Assembly: GCF_041261205.1 (NCBI RefSeq)
Contig: NZ_JBGCCH010000001.1
Location: forward strand, 248,001-312,000
From: Catenulispora sp. MAP5-51
GTDB lineage: Bacteria > Actinomycetota > Actinomycetes > Streptomycetales > Catenulisporaceae
Direction of reading: 5' to 3'
DNA: 64,000 nt
The translations under genes and the position numbers were made by a program. How positions within the stretch are numbered: the stretch's first letter is position 1; each line of letters starts with the position of its first letter. Shown piece by piece: positions 50,903 through 59,759 of the stretch. The notes below the pieces were generated by a model. The model was given only the letters and a program-made list of their open reading frames with translations, ran no database searches and had not been told where the DNA came from.

Positions 50903-51850
50903 ATGAGCAGCACCGACAAGGCCGGCAAGGCCGACAAGGCCGGCAACACGGCCCCCGGCGGCACCGCCACCCTGGCCGGACACCCGGTCGCGCGCATCGG
51001 CTACGGCGCGATGCAGCTGGCCGAGCACCGTCCGGGGCGTCCGGCCCTCAGCCCCGACGCGGCCGTGGCCCTGCTGCGCACGGCGGTCGACAGCGGCATC
51101 AACCACCTGGACACCGCCGAGTTCTACGGGACCGCCGCCGCCAACGCCAACGACCTCATCCGCGCCGCGCTGCACCCCTATCCCGACCACCTCGTGCTGG
51201 CGACCAAGGTCGGCGCCGAGCGCGACGCCGCCGGAGCGCTGGTGCCGGCGCAGCGTCCCGAGCAGCTGCGGGCCAGTGTCGAGGCGAACCTGGCGCGGCT
51301 GGGCACCGAGCGCCTCGGCGTGGTCAACCTGCGCCGTCTGGATCACGCGCCCGGGATCGTCGCCGAGGGCGAGCAGGTCGTCGACCTGGACAGCCAGCTC
51401 GCCGCATTCATCGCCTTGCGGGACGAGGGCAAGATCGACGGCATCGGGCTCAGCGCGGTGGACGCCGACCAGCTCCGGCACGCGCTGCCCGCCGGGATCG
51501 TGTGCGTGCAGAACTCGCACAGCCCGGTCGACCGCGCCAGCGAATCAGTGCTCGACGTGTGCCGGGAGCACGACATCGCGTGGGTGCCGTTCTTCCCGCT
51601 GGGCTCGGCGTTCCCGCAGTTCCCGAAGGTGGTCGACCAGCCGGCGGTGCGCGCCGCGGCCGAGGCGCTGGGCGTCACCCCGGTCCAGGTCGGCTTGGCC
51701 TGGCACCTCGCGCACTACGCCTACACGCTGCTGATCGCCGGCACGACCGATCCCGCGCACCTGGCCGAGAACATCGCCGCCGGAGCGGTGCGGCTGGACG
51801 CCCAGACCCGCGCGGCGATCGACGCGATCGCGGTGCCGGCCGCCACCTGA
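50903..51850 (+). CDS. Aldo/keto reductase
   Basis: A 315-residue (beta/alpha)8 NADPH-dependent reductase. Active-site elements are LDTAEFYG (Asp and Tyr), ATKVG with Lys, and RRLDH where many relatives have H(R)xD. The NADPH phosphate region is near residue 280 (LIAGTTDPAHLAENI). The first 20 residues hold the small repeat KAGKADKAGN. It is the target-like gene of the divergent TetR regulator. ATG at 50903 is preferred. Confidence 0.92.
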   Translation: MSSTDKAGKADKAGNTAPGGTATLAGHPVARIGYGAMQLAEHRPGRPALSPDAAVALLRTAVDSGINHLDTAEFYGTAAANANDLIRAALHPYPDHLVLATKVGAERDAAGALVPAQRPEQLRASVEANLARLGTERLGVVNLRRLDHAPGIVAEGEQVVDLDSQLAAFIALRDEGKIDGIGLSAVDADQLRHALPAGIVCVQNSHSPVDRASESVLDVCREHDIAWVPFFPLGSAFPQFPKVVDQPAVRAAAEALGVTPVQVGLAWHLAHYAYTLLIAGTTDPAHLAENIAAGAVRLDAQTRAAIDAIAVPAAT

Positions 51851-51981
51851 GCCCGGACCGGCCGCCGAGATCGGCATCTTCATCGCGAATCGACCCCCGA
51901 CTTCCGCTTCGATACAACGTTCTGTAATGCTGTTCGCCCGACGACCACGGCATGCTGCCATCGGACTTGGGGGAGACGCGG

Positions 51982-52539
51982 GTGGACTGGCTGCTGGCCA
52001 TGGGATACGGCGCGATCGGCGGCGCGGTGGTCGAGGCGGTGGTGAGCTCCGACCGGGTCCTGGCCTGGAACGCCGCGCGCCATCAGGCGCTGGCGCGGCG
52101 GGGCGCGACGCCGGGGCCCGCGCTGACGGCGTACGTCGATCCGCTCTCGGACGTGGCGGCGGGGCTGACCCGGGTCCTGCTCGGGGCGGTCGCCGGACTG
52201 CTGTTCCACTCGCAGGTGACCGGCGCGTACGCGGCGATCGCCGTCGGGTGCTCGGCGCCGACGGTGCTGCGGCAGCTGGGATCGGCGCGGCTCGGTTCGG
52301 GGTTCGAGATTCAGGCCGGGCTGGCGCTGAGCGGCGGACCTGAGCAGGGGGCTGCGACGAGTGCCGCCCCGTACGCCAGCGGGTCGGCAGCTGGACCCGA
52401 GCCGGCATCGGAACCCGAGGCTGAGCCGGCGGCTGAAGACGCGGCCGTGCCGCCGAACACGTCGCCGAGCACGTCACCGGAGACGCCGACGAAGACGCCC
52501 ACTGTCCCGCAGCCGGCGATCGCCGAGGAGCAGGCGTGA
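51982..52539 (+). CDS. Membrane-anchored protein of unknown function
   Basis: A 185-residue protein. One or two hydrophobic segments (WLLAMGYGAIGGAVVEAVVS and AAGLTRVLLGAVAGLLFHSQ) are followed by a Pro/Glu/Thr-rich disordered tail (residues about 125-185). GTG at 51982 is chosen, with GGGGGAG 6 bp upstream; ATG ten codons earlier is possible. It overlaps the next gene by 4 bp, so the two form an operon. No family recognised. Confidence 0.65.
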   Translation: MDWLLAMGYGAIGGAVVEAVVSSDRVLAWNAARHQALARRGATPGPALTAYVDPLSDVAAGLTRVLLGAVAGLLFHSQVTGAYAAIAVGCSAPTVLRQLGSARLGSGFEIQAGLALSGGPEQGAATSAAPYASGSAAGPEPASEPEAEPAAEDAAVPPNTSPSTSPETPTKTPTVPQPAIAEEQA

Positions 52540-53318
52540 GCCGCGGTCCGATCGGGCGTCGCTACTGGTCGTCGCTGACCGGCCTGGGCTCCGGCCCCGC
52601 TCCGGAGCGGGACTGGCGCGGCCAGACGTTCTGGCGACGCTACGTCGCCTCCTTCTTCGTGCTGCCGCAGCCGTCGGCGGGGTCCGAAACCGGTGCCGAT
52701 GTTGATGCGAATGCCGATGCCGATGCCGAAGCCGGCACTGTCTCCGTGCCCCAGCACATCCGGTCGCCGAAGCTCGTGCGCTATCAGGCGGCGGTCCTCG
52801 TCGGGGCGGTCGCGCTCGTGGTGGTCGTCGTCTCGGTGACGCAGGGGGGCGGGCAGCCCAGCAATGGATCGAACCCGTCCGGCCCGACCTCGTCCAGCAC
52901 CGCCTCAGTCCCGCCCACCACCGCGACCGGCCCCACGAAGGCGCCGACGACCATCCCGTCGAAGCCCGGCCCGTGGCAGGGAACCGTGCGCGTCACCATG
53001 AACGGCGAGCACGTCACCGCCGGCCCGATTCCGGGCGCGGGCTTGGTGTTCGGCCTTCAGGTGGGAGCTCAGGGAACGCTTGTGGGCCCCGGCAACCTCG
53101 CGGCGTGGACCGCGGACAAGAGCCCGACGGCGGCGGGCTGCGTGGCGCTGCTTCAGGGGCACGCGGTGTATCAGGCGGCTGTCAAGGTCGGGGACCAGCT
53201 CTGCGTCGCCGCTCTGAACGGACGCACCGCCCTGGCCAAGGTCAGCGCCGAGGACCAGGACGCCAGCAACGGTCAGTACATCGACCTGGACGTCCTGGCC
53301 TACGCGGCGGCCTCTTAA
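52536..53318 (+). CDS. Single-pass membrane protein of unknown function
   Basis: A 260-residue protein with a cytoplasmic N-terminal part (about 80 residues, including an Asp/Ala repeat ADVDANADADAEAG), a single membrane helix (VLVGAVALVVVVVSV), a Ser/Thr/Pro-rich linker and an outer C-terminal domain of about 110 residues with two Cys. That domain is not recognised. It is coupled to the preceding gene by a 4-bp overlap. It converges on the next gene with a 4-bp overlap. Confidence 0.65.
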   Translation: MSRGPIGRRYWSSLTGLGSGPAPERDWRGQTFWRRYVASFFVLPQPSAGSETGADVDANADADAEAGTVSVPQHIRSPKLVRYQAAVLVGAVALVVVVVSVTQGGGQPSNGSNPSGPTSSSTASVPPTTATGPTKAPTTIPSKPGPWQGTVRVTMNGEHVTAGPIPGAGLVFGLQVGAQGTLVGPGNLAAWTADKSPTAAGCVALLQGHAVYQAAVKVGDQLCVAALNGRTALAKVSAEDQDASNGQYIDLDVLAYAAAS

Positions 53319-53854
53319 GACCCCTGGCTCGCGCCGACCGGGTGCGTGATCTTCGTGGTGTCGACGAACAGCGCCCCGAACGCCGTCGCCAGCGCGGTCA
53401 GCGCCGCGGCGGCGTTCACGTGGTGCTCGCCGTTGATCGCCAGCGCCAGGGCGGAGACCACGATCGCCACGGCCCCGATCGCGACGGCGGCCTCCCACAG
53501 CAGGTCGCTCTTCTGCCCGAGCGAGGCCGCGGCGCTGTCCTGCGCGGCCTCGACGGTCTTCGTGACCTGCGATGTCTCCTGCGATGTCACCTGTGAGCCC
53601 TGCTGCGAGGCCGCCTGCGAGCCGCCGGCCGGCTGCCCGGCGCCGCCGCCGGACCCCTCCAGCGTCTTCATCAGCGGATTGATGATCCCGCCCAGGAACC
53701 CCGACCCGACGACGCCGGCGAACTGGCCCACGTCCGGCAGGTTCAGGCTCGTACCGCGCCAGGACACCACGGCGAGCGCCGCCGCGACGACGGCGAACCC
53801 GACGAGCTGCGCGGCGCGCGCGATCGTGGCGTTCGATATGGAGGGGGCGGCCAT
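53315..53854 (-). CDS. Membrane protein of unknown function
   Basis: A 179-residue protein with hydrophobic segments at about residues 12-30 (AAQLVGFAVVAAALAVVSWR), 40-58, and two near the C-terminus (AAVAIGAVAIVVSALALAIN, and ALTALATAFGALFVD). Between them is a Gln/Ser/Thr-rich, coiled-coil-like region (QGSQVTSQETSQVTKTVEAA). ATG at 53854, 5 bp after GAGAAGG, is chosen. It looks like a partner of the two convergent membrane genes, but this is only proximity. Confidence 0.6.
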   Translation of the reverse strand: MAAPSISNATIARAAQLVGFAVVAAALAVVSWRGTSLNLPDVGQFAGVVGSGFLGGIINPLMKTLEGSGGGAGQPAGGSQAASQQGSQVTSQETSQVTKTVEAAQDSAAASLGQKSDLLWEAAVAIGAVAIVVSALALAINGEHHVNAAAALTALATAFGALFVDTTKITHPVGASQGS

Positions 53855-54023
53855 CATCACCTTCTCAGGGTCGGTACATGCGGGAGGGCAGCACCAGGAT
53901 GGACCCCGCGACCTCCGCCGCACAATAGGGATGGTCCCGCCATCGCCGCAGGTACGCGGTCCGCGGGAAGCATCCCTGCCCGAGACTGGTTGTGATCGCC
54001 AACACGACCCAGGAGGATCCGAC

Positions 54024-54318
54024 ATGGCGATGCGAGCAGTGTGGAACGGCCAGGTGCTGGCCGAGAGCGACGACACCGTCGTGGTGGAGGGCAACCACTA
54101 CTTCCCGACGGGGGCGCTGAACAGCGAGTTCTTCTCCACCAGCGAAACCCACACCGTCTGCCCGTGGAAGGGCCTGGCCAGCTACTACACCGTCACCGTC
54201 GCGGGCGAGGCCAACGCCGACGCCGCGTGGTACTAACTACCCCGAGCCCAAGGCCGAGGCCGAGCACGTGCGCGACCGGGTCGCGTTCTGGCGGGGGGTG
54301 AAGGTGGAGGCGGTCTGA
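54024..54318 (+). pseudogene. DUF427 gene with a 4-bp insertion
   Basis: ATG at 54024 after AGGAGG starts a normal DUF427 domain (MRAVWNGQVLAESDDTVVVE, then SETHTVCPWKGLASYYTVTV). At GACGCCGCGTGGTAC the frame stops with TAA (54233-54235). Skipping TAAC restores the expected end: Tyr-Pro-Glu-Pro-Lys-Ala, then HVRDRVAFWRGVKVEAV, to TGA at 54316-54318. So a 4-bp insertion or a sequencing error truncated the protein by about 27 residues. The conserved last part (VAFW) is lost. Confidence 0.8.
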
Positions 54319-54330
54319 GGCGCCTCCCGC

Positions 54331-54708
54331 TTAAGCCATCTGGACGTCCTCGACGATCTCGAACCGGTTGCCGTCCGGGTCCTTGAACTCGTACATCGGC
54401 GGCACGCCCGGCCAGCGCAGTAGCTCCCCGACCTCGATGCCGCGCCCCCGCATGGCGGTGTGCTCGGCTTCGGCGTCGGGGACCATGAAGCGGATGCCGG
54501 TGTCCTGGCCGACGGTGCCGCCGGCGACGAGGGCGACCGACACCCGGGCGCCGGGGGCGGCGACTGTGACCCAGCGGAAGCCTTGGTTCGCGCGCAGGTC
54601 CAGGCGCTTTTCGAAGCCGAGGGTGTCGGTGAAGAATTCCAGGGCCTTGTCCTGGTCGGTGACCGGGATGCCCACGGCGCCGATGTCGGTGATGGTGGTC
54701 TCGTACAT
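54331..54708 (-). CDS. VOC-superfamily (glyoxalase-like) protein
   Basis: A 125-residue VOC protein with two beta-alpha-beta-beta-beta modules (IGAVGIPVTDQDKALEFFTD and MYEFKDPDGNRFEIVEDVQM). Expected metal ligands are partly absent (no His in the first strand), so its activity is uncertain. It lies 16 bp after the ArsR-SRPBCC fusion gene on the same strand and is probably co-transcribed. Confidence 0.88.
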   Translation of the reverse strand: MYETTITDIGAVGIPVTDQDKALEFFTDTLGFEKRLDLRANQGFRWVTVAAPGARVSVALVAGGTVGQDTGIRFMVPDAEAEHTAMRGRGIEVGELLRWPGVPPMYEFKDPDGNRFEIVEDVQMA

Positions 54709-54724
54709 GGCAGTCTCCTGATTC

Positions 54725-55489
54725 TCAGTTCTTGTCGGTGCTGTACATCAGTGATCCCGGCGTGGTGAGCGTCTCGCCGGTCTCCAGCCAGGTCTTCAGG
54801 CCGGACAGGATCATCGGCCAGCCGCCGTAGATCTCGGCGGGGGCGTCCGGGGGCAGTTGGTCGTGGACGACCGTCAGCCGGCACGAGTCGCCGACCGGCT
54901 CGATCTCCCAGGTCACCCTGGTCGTCCCGGCTGCCTCGGCCTGCGGGCCCCACAGTGCCCGCATGCTCTGCACCAGGCGGCGTGGCGGGTCGACCTCCAG
55001 GTTCTCGCCCTCGATGACCGCTCTGTCGCCCGCCGGGTGGCGGAGTTCGTACGGCGAGCCCTGGTTCCAGTCGGATTCCACCGCCAGGCCGAAGTGGTAC
55101 TTCGCCCGGATGTCCGGGTCGGTGATGGCCTCCCACAGGCGCTCGGGCGTGGTGCGGATGTAGATCTCGAAGACGCGCTCCATCTGTTCCTCCAGCTCAC
55201 GCTTCAGGTCCACCAGGCCGGCCGCCCACTGCTCGGTGTACTTGCCGACCCAGCGGTCGTGGACCTGGCGGATCGGGACCGGGTTGAGGAAGTGCAGCTT
55301 CTCCCGGCCTCGGCGGCGGGTGACGACCAGGCCCGCCTCCTCCAGGATCCGCAGGTGCTTGGCCACGGCGATGCGCGTCATGTCGTGCCGCGCGGTCAGC
55401 GCCGCCAGGGTCTGGCCGTCGTCGGCGAACAGCTCGTCCAGCAGCGCCCGGCGCGTCGGGTCGGCCAGGGCCTTGAACACGGGGTCCAT
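54725..55489 (-). CDS. ArsR-type helix-turn-helix fused to an AHSA1/SRPBCC domain
   Basis: A 254-residue fusion protein. Residues 1-95 are an ArsR winged helix (DPVFKALADPTRRALLDELF, then HDMTRIAVAKHLRILEEAGL). Residues 105-250 are an activator-of-Hsp90-like SRPBCC domain (VFEIYIRTTPERLWEAITDP). The SRPBCC domain may bind a hydrophobic ligand that tunes DNA binding. ATG at 55489 is used; a GTG three codons earlier is possible. A perfect palindrome lies 13 bp upstream. The VOC gene follows. Confidence 0.9.
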   Translation of the reverse strand: MDPVFKALADPTRRALLDELFADDGQTLAALTARHDMTRIAVAKHLRILEEAGLVVTRRRGREKLHFLNPVPIRQVHDRWVGKYTEQWAAGLVDLKRELEEQMERVFEIYIRTTPERLWEAITDPDIRAKYHFGLAVESDWNQGSPYELRHPAGDRAVIEGENLEVDPPRRLVQSMRALWGPQAEAAGTTRVTWEIEPVGDSCRLTVVHDQLPPDAPAEIYGGWPMILSGLKTWLETGETLTTPGSLMYSTDKN

Positions 55490-55501
55490 GGGTTCCACAA
55501 T

Positions 55502-55521
55502 AGGAAACCATTTGGTTTCCT
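55502..55521. promoter_or_regulatory. Operator of the ArsR-SRPBCC gene
   Basis: AGGAAACCATTTGGTTTCCT is a perfect 8-bp inverted repeat around ATTT, just upstream of the start codon. Its position suggests autoregulation by the winged-helix protein. Confidence 0.7.
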
Positions 55522-55609
55522 GTCAACGGCGCGCGGCGGGCGCGGGCAGCACACTGCCCGGCCGCGAGTTCACGGCCAGGCAGTGAAAAAGCAGCTTCGA
55601 GCAGGCGGT

Positions 55610-56662
55610 TCAGCCGCGCGGCAGTACCTCGGACAGCACCGCCGGCAGGCCGGTCCAGTCCGTCGACACCACGGTGGCGTGCTTGCTCGCCAGCAGTGCC
55701 ACCCGGGCTTGGGCGTCGGACTGGCTCGGGGCGGTGTCGCTGAGGGTCGGGGCGACGTTCTGGGCGTCGGTCATGATCAGGAGGTAGTGGTTGGTGTCGT
55801 ACCAGGAGGTGTCGACGGTGGTGACGAAGGTGTTGGCGTCACCGTCGAAGACCACGAACCACGGCCGGATCGAGGTGTCCGAGTACTGGCTGCGCGGGTC
55901 GCCGGTCTGGGCTCCCAGGACGCAGGGGAAGACGGCGGCCTGGGACACGTTGCCGGAGGCCGCCAGGTTCTTCAGGTACGTGCCGTACTCGACGTCCGTG
56001 TGCAGGGTGTCGAAGGGGTTGGCCAGCTCCACGGTGCCGGGGATGACGTAGAGGATGACCTTGCCGGCCAGGGCCGAGCGGGAGGGCCAGGCGTCGGCCT
56101 TCGCGGCCGCGTCCAGGTTCGGGTAGGTGCCGTTGAGCAGGTTGGCCGGGCGGTAGACCAGGCTGCCGAGGTGGGCGTTGATCAGGGCGTCCAGCTGCGA
56201 CGGGCCCAGGCCGTAGTCGGCCTCGAAGCCCTGCTTCATCTCCAGCTTGATGTACAGCGGGCCGGTGGTGGTGTGCGAGGCCAGCCAGTACTTGACGTCG
56301 TCCAGGCAGGAGCCGAGGTCCTTGTTGGCCGAGCCGGTGTAGATGTCGGCGGGCTTGGAGGCGTCGACGCAGTTGTTGTTGTTCCCCAGCGGGTTGCTGT
56401 GGCTGACCTTCCACTCGTTCGTGAAGATGTCGGTCCAGGTGTCCAGCTCGATCATCGAGGTCCCGGCGTCCAGCGCGTTGGCCAGGTGCGGGAACTCGGC
56501 CCCGTCGTCGTACGTGTTGTGCAGGCCGACCACGGTGCTGTGGGACAGCGGGGCCGAACCGGTGTCCGCGGCCGCCGGCGCGATGGTGGCGGCCAGGGCG
56601 AGCACGGCGGCGCCGAGCGTCGCGGCGCCGGCCGTGAACCGACGGAGCCAGGGTGCTGTCAT
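55610..56662 (-). CDS. Secreted phosphatidylinositol-specific phospholipase C-like protein
   Basis: A 350-residue secreted protein with a signal peptide (residues 1-32, ending APAAA). The PI-PLC-like domain starts with VVGLHNTYDD (first catalytic His), then ALDAGTSMIELDTWTD and EWKVSHSNP (second His). It belongs to the Ca2+-dependent PLC-C1 type. It may cleave phosphoinositides or related lipids outside the cell. ATG at 56662 is followed by MTAPWLRRF. The gene stands alone. Confidence 0.85.
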   Translation of the reverse strand: MTAPWLRRFTAGAATLGAAVLALAATIAPAAADTGSAPLSHSTVVGLHNTYDDGAEFPHLANALDAGTSMIELDTWTDIFTNEWKVSHSNPLGNNNNCVDASKPADIYTGSANKDLGSCLDDVKYWLASHTTTGPLYIKLEMKQGFEADYGLGPSQLDALINAHLGSLVYRPANLLNGTYPNLDAAAKADAWPSRSALAGKVILYVIPGTVELANPFDTLHTDVEYGTYLKNLAASGNVSQAAVFPCVLGAQTGDPRSQYSDTSIRPWFVVFDGDANTFVTTVDTSWYDTNHYLLIMTDAQNVAPTLSDTAPSQSDAQARVALLASKHATVVSTDWTGLPAVLSEVLPRG

Positions 56663-56936
56663 GGGTGGGTACCTCCTGGGTGGCGATCGCCGGAGCGTGG
56701 GGTTTGCTCCGCGGTGGAGGTTAGCCGCGATATCAGGAGGAAGACAGAGCCCTCAGATGAACCGTGTGTGACCGGTTGGATCACTGTGCGTCCGGTGGTT
56801 GAAGTTTCACAGAACTCTGATACCGAGGCCCTGCCGCCGGAGCGCGAGAATTTCGTTATCATGCGCTTCGGGGACCGCGATCATGGGGCGGTCCGGCGCC
56901 GTCCGTGATGCGCGCCAGGCGACGAAAGGGTGGGCG

Positions 56937-57779
56937 ATGACGAGCGAGGTCCGGTCCGGGCAGGCGCCGAACGATGACGACTACCCCGCGGTGGACCTGC
57001 GGATGGACGTGCCGCACTCGGCGCGTGTCTACGACTACCTGATCGGCGGCAAGACCAACTTCGAGGCCGACCGGATCGCCGCGAAGGCCTCGGTGGAGGC
57101 CTGGCCGGCGCTGCCCGTCTCGATGCGGACCACCCGCGACTTCATGCAGCGCGCGGTGCGCCACCTCACCGAGCAGTACGGCGTCCGGCAGTTCCTGGAC
57201 ATCGGCACCGGCATCCCCACCTCGCCGAACGTTCACGAGATCGCCCAGGCAATCGCCCCGGACACGCGCGTGGCCTACGTCGACAACGACCCGATCGTGC
57301 TGACCCACGCCAGGGCTCTGATGTCCAGCACCGCCGAGGGTCGCACCTGCTATGTCGACGCCGACTTCCGCGACCCCGAATCGATCATCGACAACCCCCG
57401 GCTGCGCGACGTCCTGGACTTCTCCCAGCCGGTGGCGCTGTCGCTGATCGCGATCGTGCACTTCGTGCTGGACTCCGACGACCCGCAGGGCAGAGTGCGC
57501 CGCTTCATGGACGCGCTGGCCCCCGGCAGCTTCCTGGCGCTGACGGTGTTCACCGGCGACACCGACCCGGTCGGCGTGGGCGGCGTGAGCCGGGAGTACA
57601 ACGCCCGCGGGATCCCGCTGCAGGTGCGCGACAAGGGCGAGACCGAGGCTTTCTTCGAGGGCTTCGAGCTGCTCGACCCCGGCGTCGCGCTGGTGCACCA
57701 CTGGCGGCCGGACGCCGACGCCGCGCCGATCCGCGACCAGGACATCGCGATGTACGCGGGCGTCGCGATCAAGCGTTAA
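56937..57779 (+). CDS. SAM-dependent methyltransferase (Methyltransf_19/DUF574)
   Basis: A 280-residue protein of an actinobacterial methyltransferase family. DVPHSARVYDYLIGGKTNFE at residues about 24-43 is its signature, followed by the SAM loop FLDIGTGIPTSPNVHEIAQA, then VAYVDNDPIVLTHARAL. Substrates are unknown; the family is abundant in streptomycetes. ATG at 56937 with AAAGGGTGG upstream is chosen. Single gene between the PI-PLC and ABC genes. Confidence 0.92.
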   Translation: MTSEVRSGQAPNDDDYPAVDLRMDVPHSARVYDYLIGGKTNFEADRIAAKASVEAWPALPVSMRTTRDFMQRAVRHLTEQYGVRQFLDIGTGIPTSPNVHEIAQAIAPDTRVAYVDNDPIVLTHARALMSSTAEGRTCYVDADFRDPESIIDNPRLRDVLDFSQPVALSLIAIVHFVLDSDDPQGRVRRFMDALAPGSFLALTVFTGDTDPVGVGGVSREYNARGIPLQVRDKGETEAFFEGFELLDPGVALVHHWRPDADAAPIRDQDIAMYAGVAIKR

Positions 57780-57928
57780 TCAAGTGCAGCCGGGCGCGCG
57801 CAGCGGTAGCCTGCGCGCGTCGGAACACCAAGCCGACGGAACACAGCCCACGGAACGGATGGAGACGGACATGGCCGCCACGGGACGCCCCGGACCCTTG
57901 TTCGCCGAATCCGCCCGGAGGGCATCCC

Positions 57929-59752
57929 TTGCTGTTCCGTTTGTTGGAGAACTCTGCTGACCCCTTCCGCCCCGACGACCGCGGCCACGCCCCCGGCACC
58001 CCGCCCGCGACGGTCCGGCGGTTCCTGACCCGAGAGTTCCGGCCACTGCGCGCGGTCGTCCTGCTCGCGCTGGCCACGACGATCGCCGCCGCCGCGATCG
58101 AGGTCTGGCTCATCGGGTACGCCGGCCGCCTGGTCGATCTGCTCGCCACGGCCGATCGCGACCGGTTCTGGGCCGAGCACGGCCGCGGACTGCTGGTGGC
58201 CGCGGTGCTGGTCCTGATCGTCCGGCCGCTGCTGCACGTCTGCGGCGAGGGCCTGGACGACATCGCCTTCCGCGTCAACGCCCAGTCGCTGGCCCGCTGG
58301 CGGCTGCACCGCTACGTCTCGCGCCAGTCCGTGGGCTGGTTCCGCGACGAGCTCGCCGGCCGGATCGCCACCTGGGTCCGCGACGGCGGCACGGCCGCGG
58401 CCACCGCCTCCTACGCCGTCATCCACACGCTGGTCGCGGTGGTGGTCTACATCGCCGGGTCGGTGTGGCTGGTCGCGGCGATCGACCCGCGGCTGGTGGT
58501 CCCGCTGGCGGCCTGGATCGTGCTGTACTCGGCGCTGCTGGTGTGGCTCGTCCCGCGCTACCGGGCCGCCCACGAGCGCATGCAGGAGACCGAGTCCGAG
58601 CTCACCGGGCTGCTCGTCGACACCTACGCCAACGCCGACATCCTCGCGCTGTTCCCGGACCGCGAGGCCGGCGACCGGCGGGTCTTCGCCGCCGCGCGCC
58701 GTTCGTATCTGGGCGTGCAGCGCGTCGAGGTGACCATCAACGCCAGCATGACGGCCCTCGGCGGCGGGCTGCTCGTGGGCCTGATCGGCTACGGCATCGT
58801 GCTCTGGCACGCCGGCGCGGCGCCGATCGGGCTGGTGGCGGCGGCCGCGGCGCTGAGCCTGCGCATCACGTCGATGGGGGAGTGGCTGCTCGACGCGCTC
58901 TCGGACATGTTCGGCGCGCTCGGGCAGCTGGACCGGTCGCTGCGCACCGTCGCGCAGCCGCTGGCCGTCGAGGACTCCCCGACGGCGGTCATCCTCCCGC
59001 CGGCCAAGGGGCGCATCCGGTTCCAGGACGTCAGCCACCACTACGGACGCGGCGCGGGCGGCCTGGACCGCCTCAGCCTGGACGTCGCCGCCGGCGAACG
59101 CGTCGGCCTGGTCGGCCGCTCCGGGGCGGGCAAGTCGACGGTCGTCAGCCTGCTGCTGCGCTTCTACGAGGCCGAGTCCGGCACGATCCGGATCGACGAC
59201 CACCGCGTCACCGACGTCACCCAGGACAGCCTGCGCCGCCAGTTCGCCGTCGTGGCGCAGGAGGCGACGCTGCTGCACCGCTCGGTGCGTGAGAACATCG
59301 CCGGCGGCATCGCCTCCGACGACGAGGCGGTCGAGGCGGCGGCCCGCCGCGCGGCCGCCGACGAGTTCATCAGGACCCTGCGGGACGCGCAGGGCCGCCG
59401 GGGCTATGACGCACTGGTCGGCGAGCGCGGCATCCGGCTGTCCGGAGGCCAGCGCCAGCGCGTCGCCCTGGCCCGGGCCCTGCACCGGGACGCGCCGATC
59501 CTGGTCCTGGACGAGGCCACCTCGGCGCTCGACTCCGAGGTCGAGGCGGCCATCCAGGAGACCCTCGAGGAGGTGATGGAGGGCCGGACCGTCATCGCGA
59601 TCGCGCACCGGCTGTCGACGATCGCGCGCATGGACCGGATCGTGGTGCTCGACGAAGGCCGGATCGCCGAGCAGGGCACGCACGAGGCGCTGCTCGCGCG
59701 CGATGGCCTGTATGCCGCGCTGTGGTCGCGGCAGTCCGGCGGGTTCCTGTAA
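57929..59752 (+). CDS. ABC exporter (fused membrane and ATPase domains)
   Basis: A 607-residue half-transporter. Six membrane helices lie at residues about 40-320 and the ATPase domain at about 355-600. The ATPase motifs are complete: Walker A GRSGAGKST, ABC signature LSGGQ, Walker B ILVLDEATS, and the H-loop IAHRLSTI. It should work as a dimer exporting lipids, peptides or drugs. A TTG at 57929 is the likely start, with GGAGGG 6 bp upstream. A short frame starting at ATG 57859 overlaps the start and could be a leader, but that is weak. Confidence 0.93.
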   Translation: MLFRLLENSADPFRPDDRGHAPGTPPATVRRFLTREFRPLRAVVLLALATTIAAAAIEVWLIGYAGRLVDLLATADRDRFWAEHGRGLLVAAVLVLIVRPLLHVCGEGLDDIAFRVNAQSLARWRLHRYVSRQSVGWFRDELAGRIATWVRDGGTAAATASYAVIHTLVAVVVYIAGSVWLVAAIDPRLVVPLAAWIVLYSALLVWLVPRYRAAHERMQETESELTGLLVDTYANADILALFPDREAGDRRVFAAARRSYLGVQRVEVTINASMTALGGGLLVGLIGYGIVLWHAGAAPIGLVAAAAALSLRITSMGEWLLDALSDMFGALGQLDRSLRTVAQPLAVEDSPTAVILPPAKGRIRFQDVSHHYGRGAGGLDRLSLDVAAGERVGLVGRSGAGKSTVVSLLLRFYEAESGTIRIDDHRVTDVTQDSLRRQFAVVAQEATLLHRSVRENIAGGIASDDEAVEAAARRAAADEFIRTLRDAQGRRGYDALVGERGIRLSGGQRQRVALARALHRDAPILVLDEATSALDSEVEAAIQETLEEVMEGRTVIAIAHRLSTIARMDRIVVLDEGRIAEQGTHEALLARDGLYAALWSRQSGGFL

Positions 59753-59759
59753 GGCGCGC

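Noticed and set aside
54857-56908. A 683-codon plus-strand frame across the ArsR-SRPBCC and PI-PLC genes
   Set aside because: Antisense Val/Gly/Arg-rich frame without domains.
57859-57960. A 33-codon frame (starts METDMAATGRP) overlapping the ABC exporter start
   Set aside because: Only weak ribosome-site sequence and no known family; listed only as an alternative in the ABC entry.
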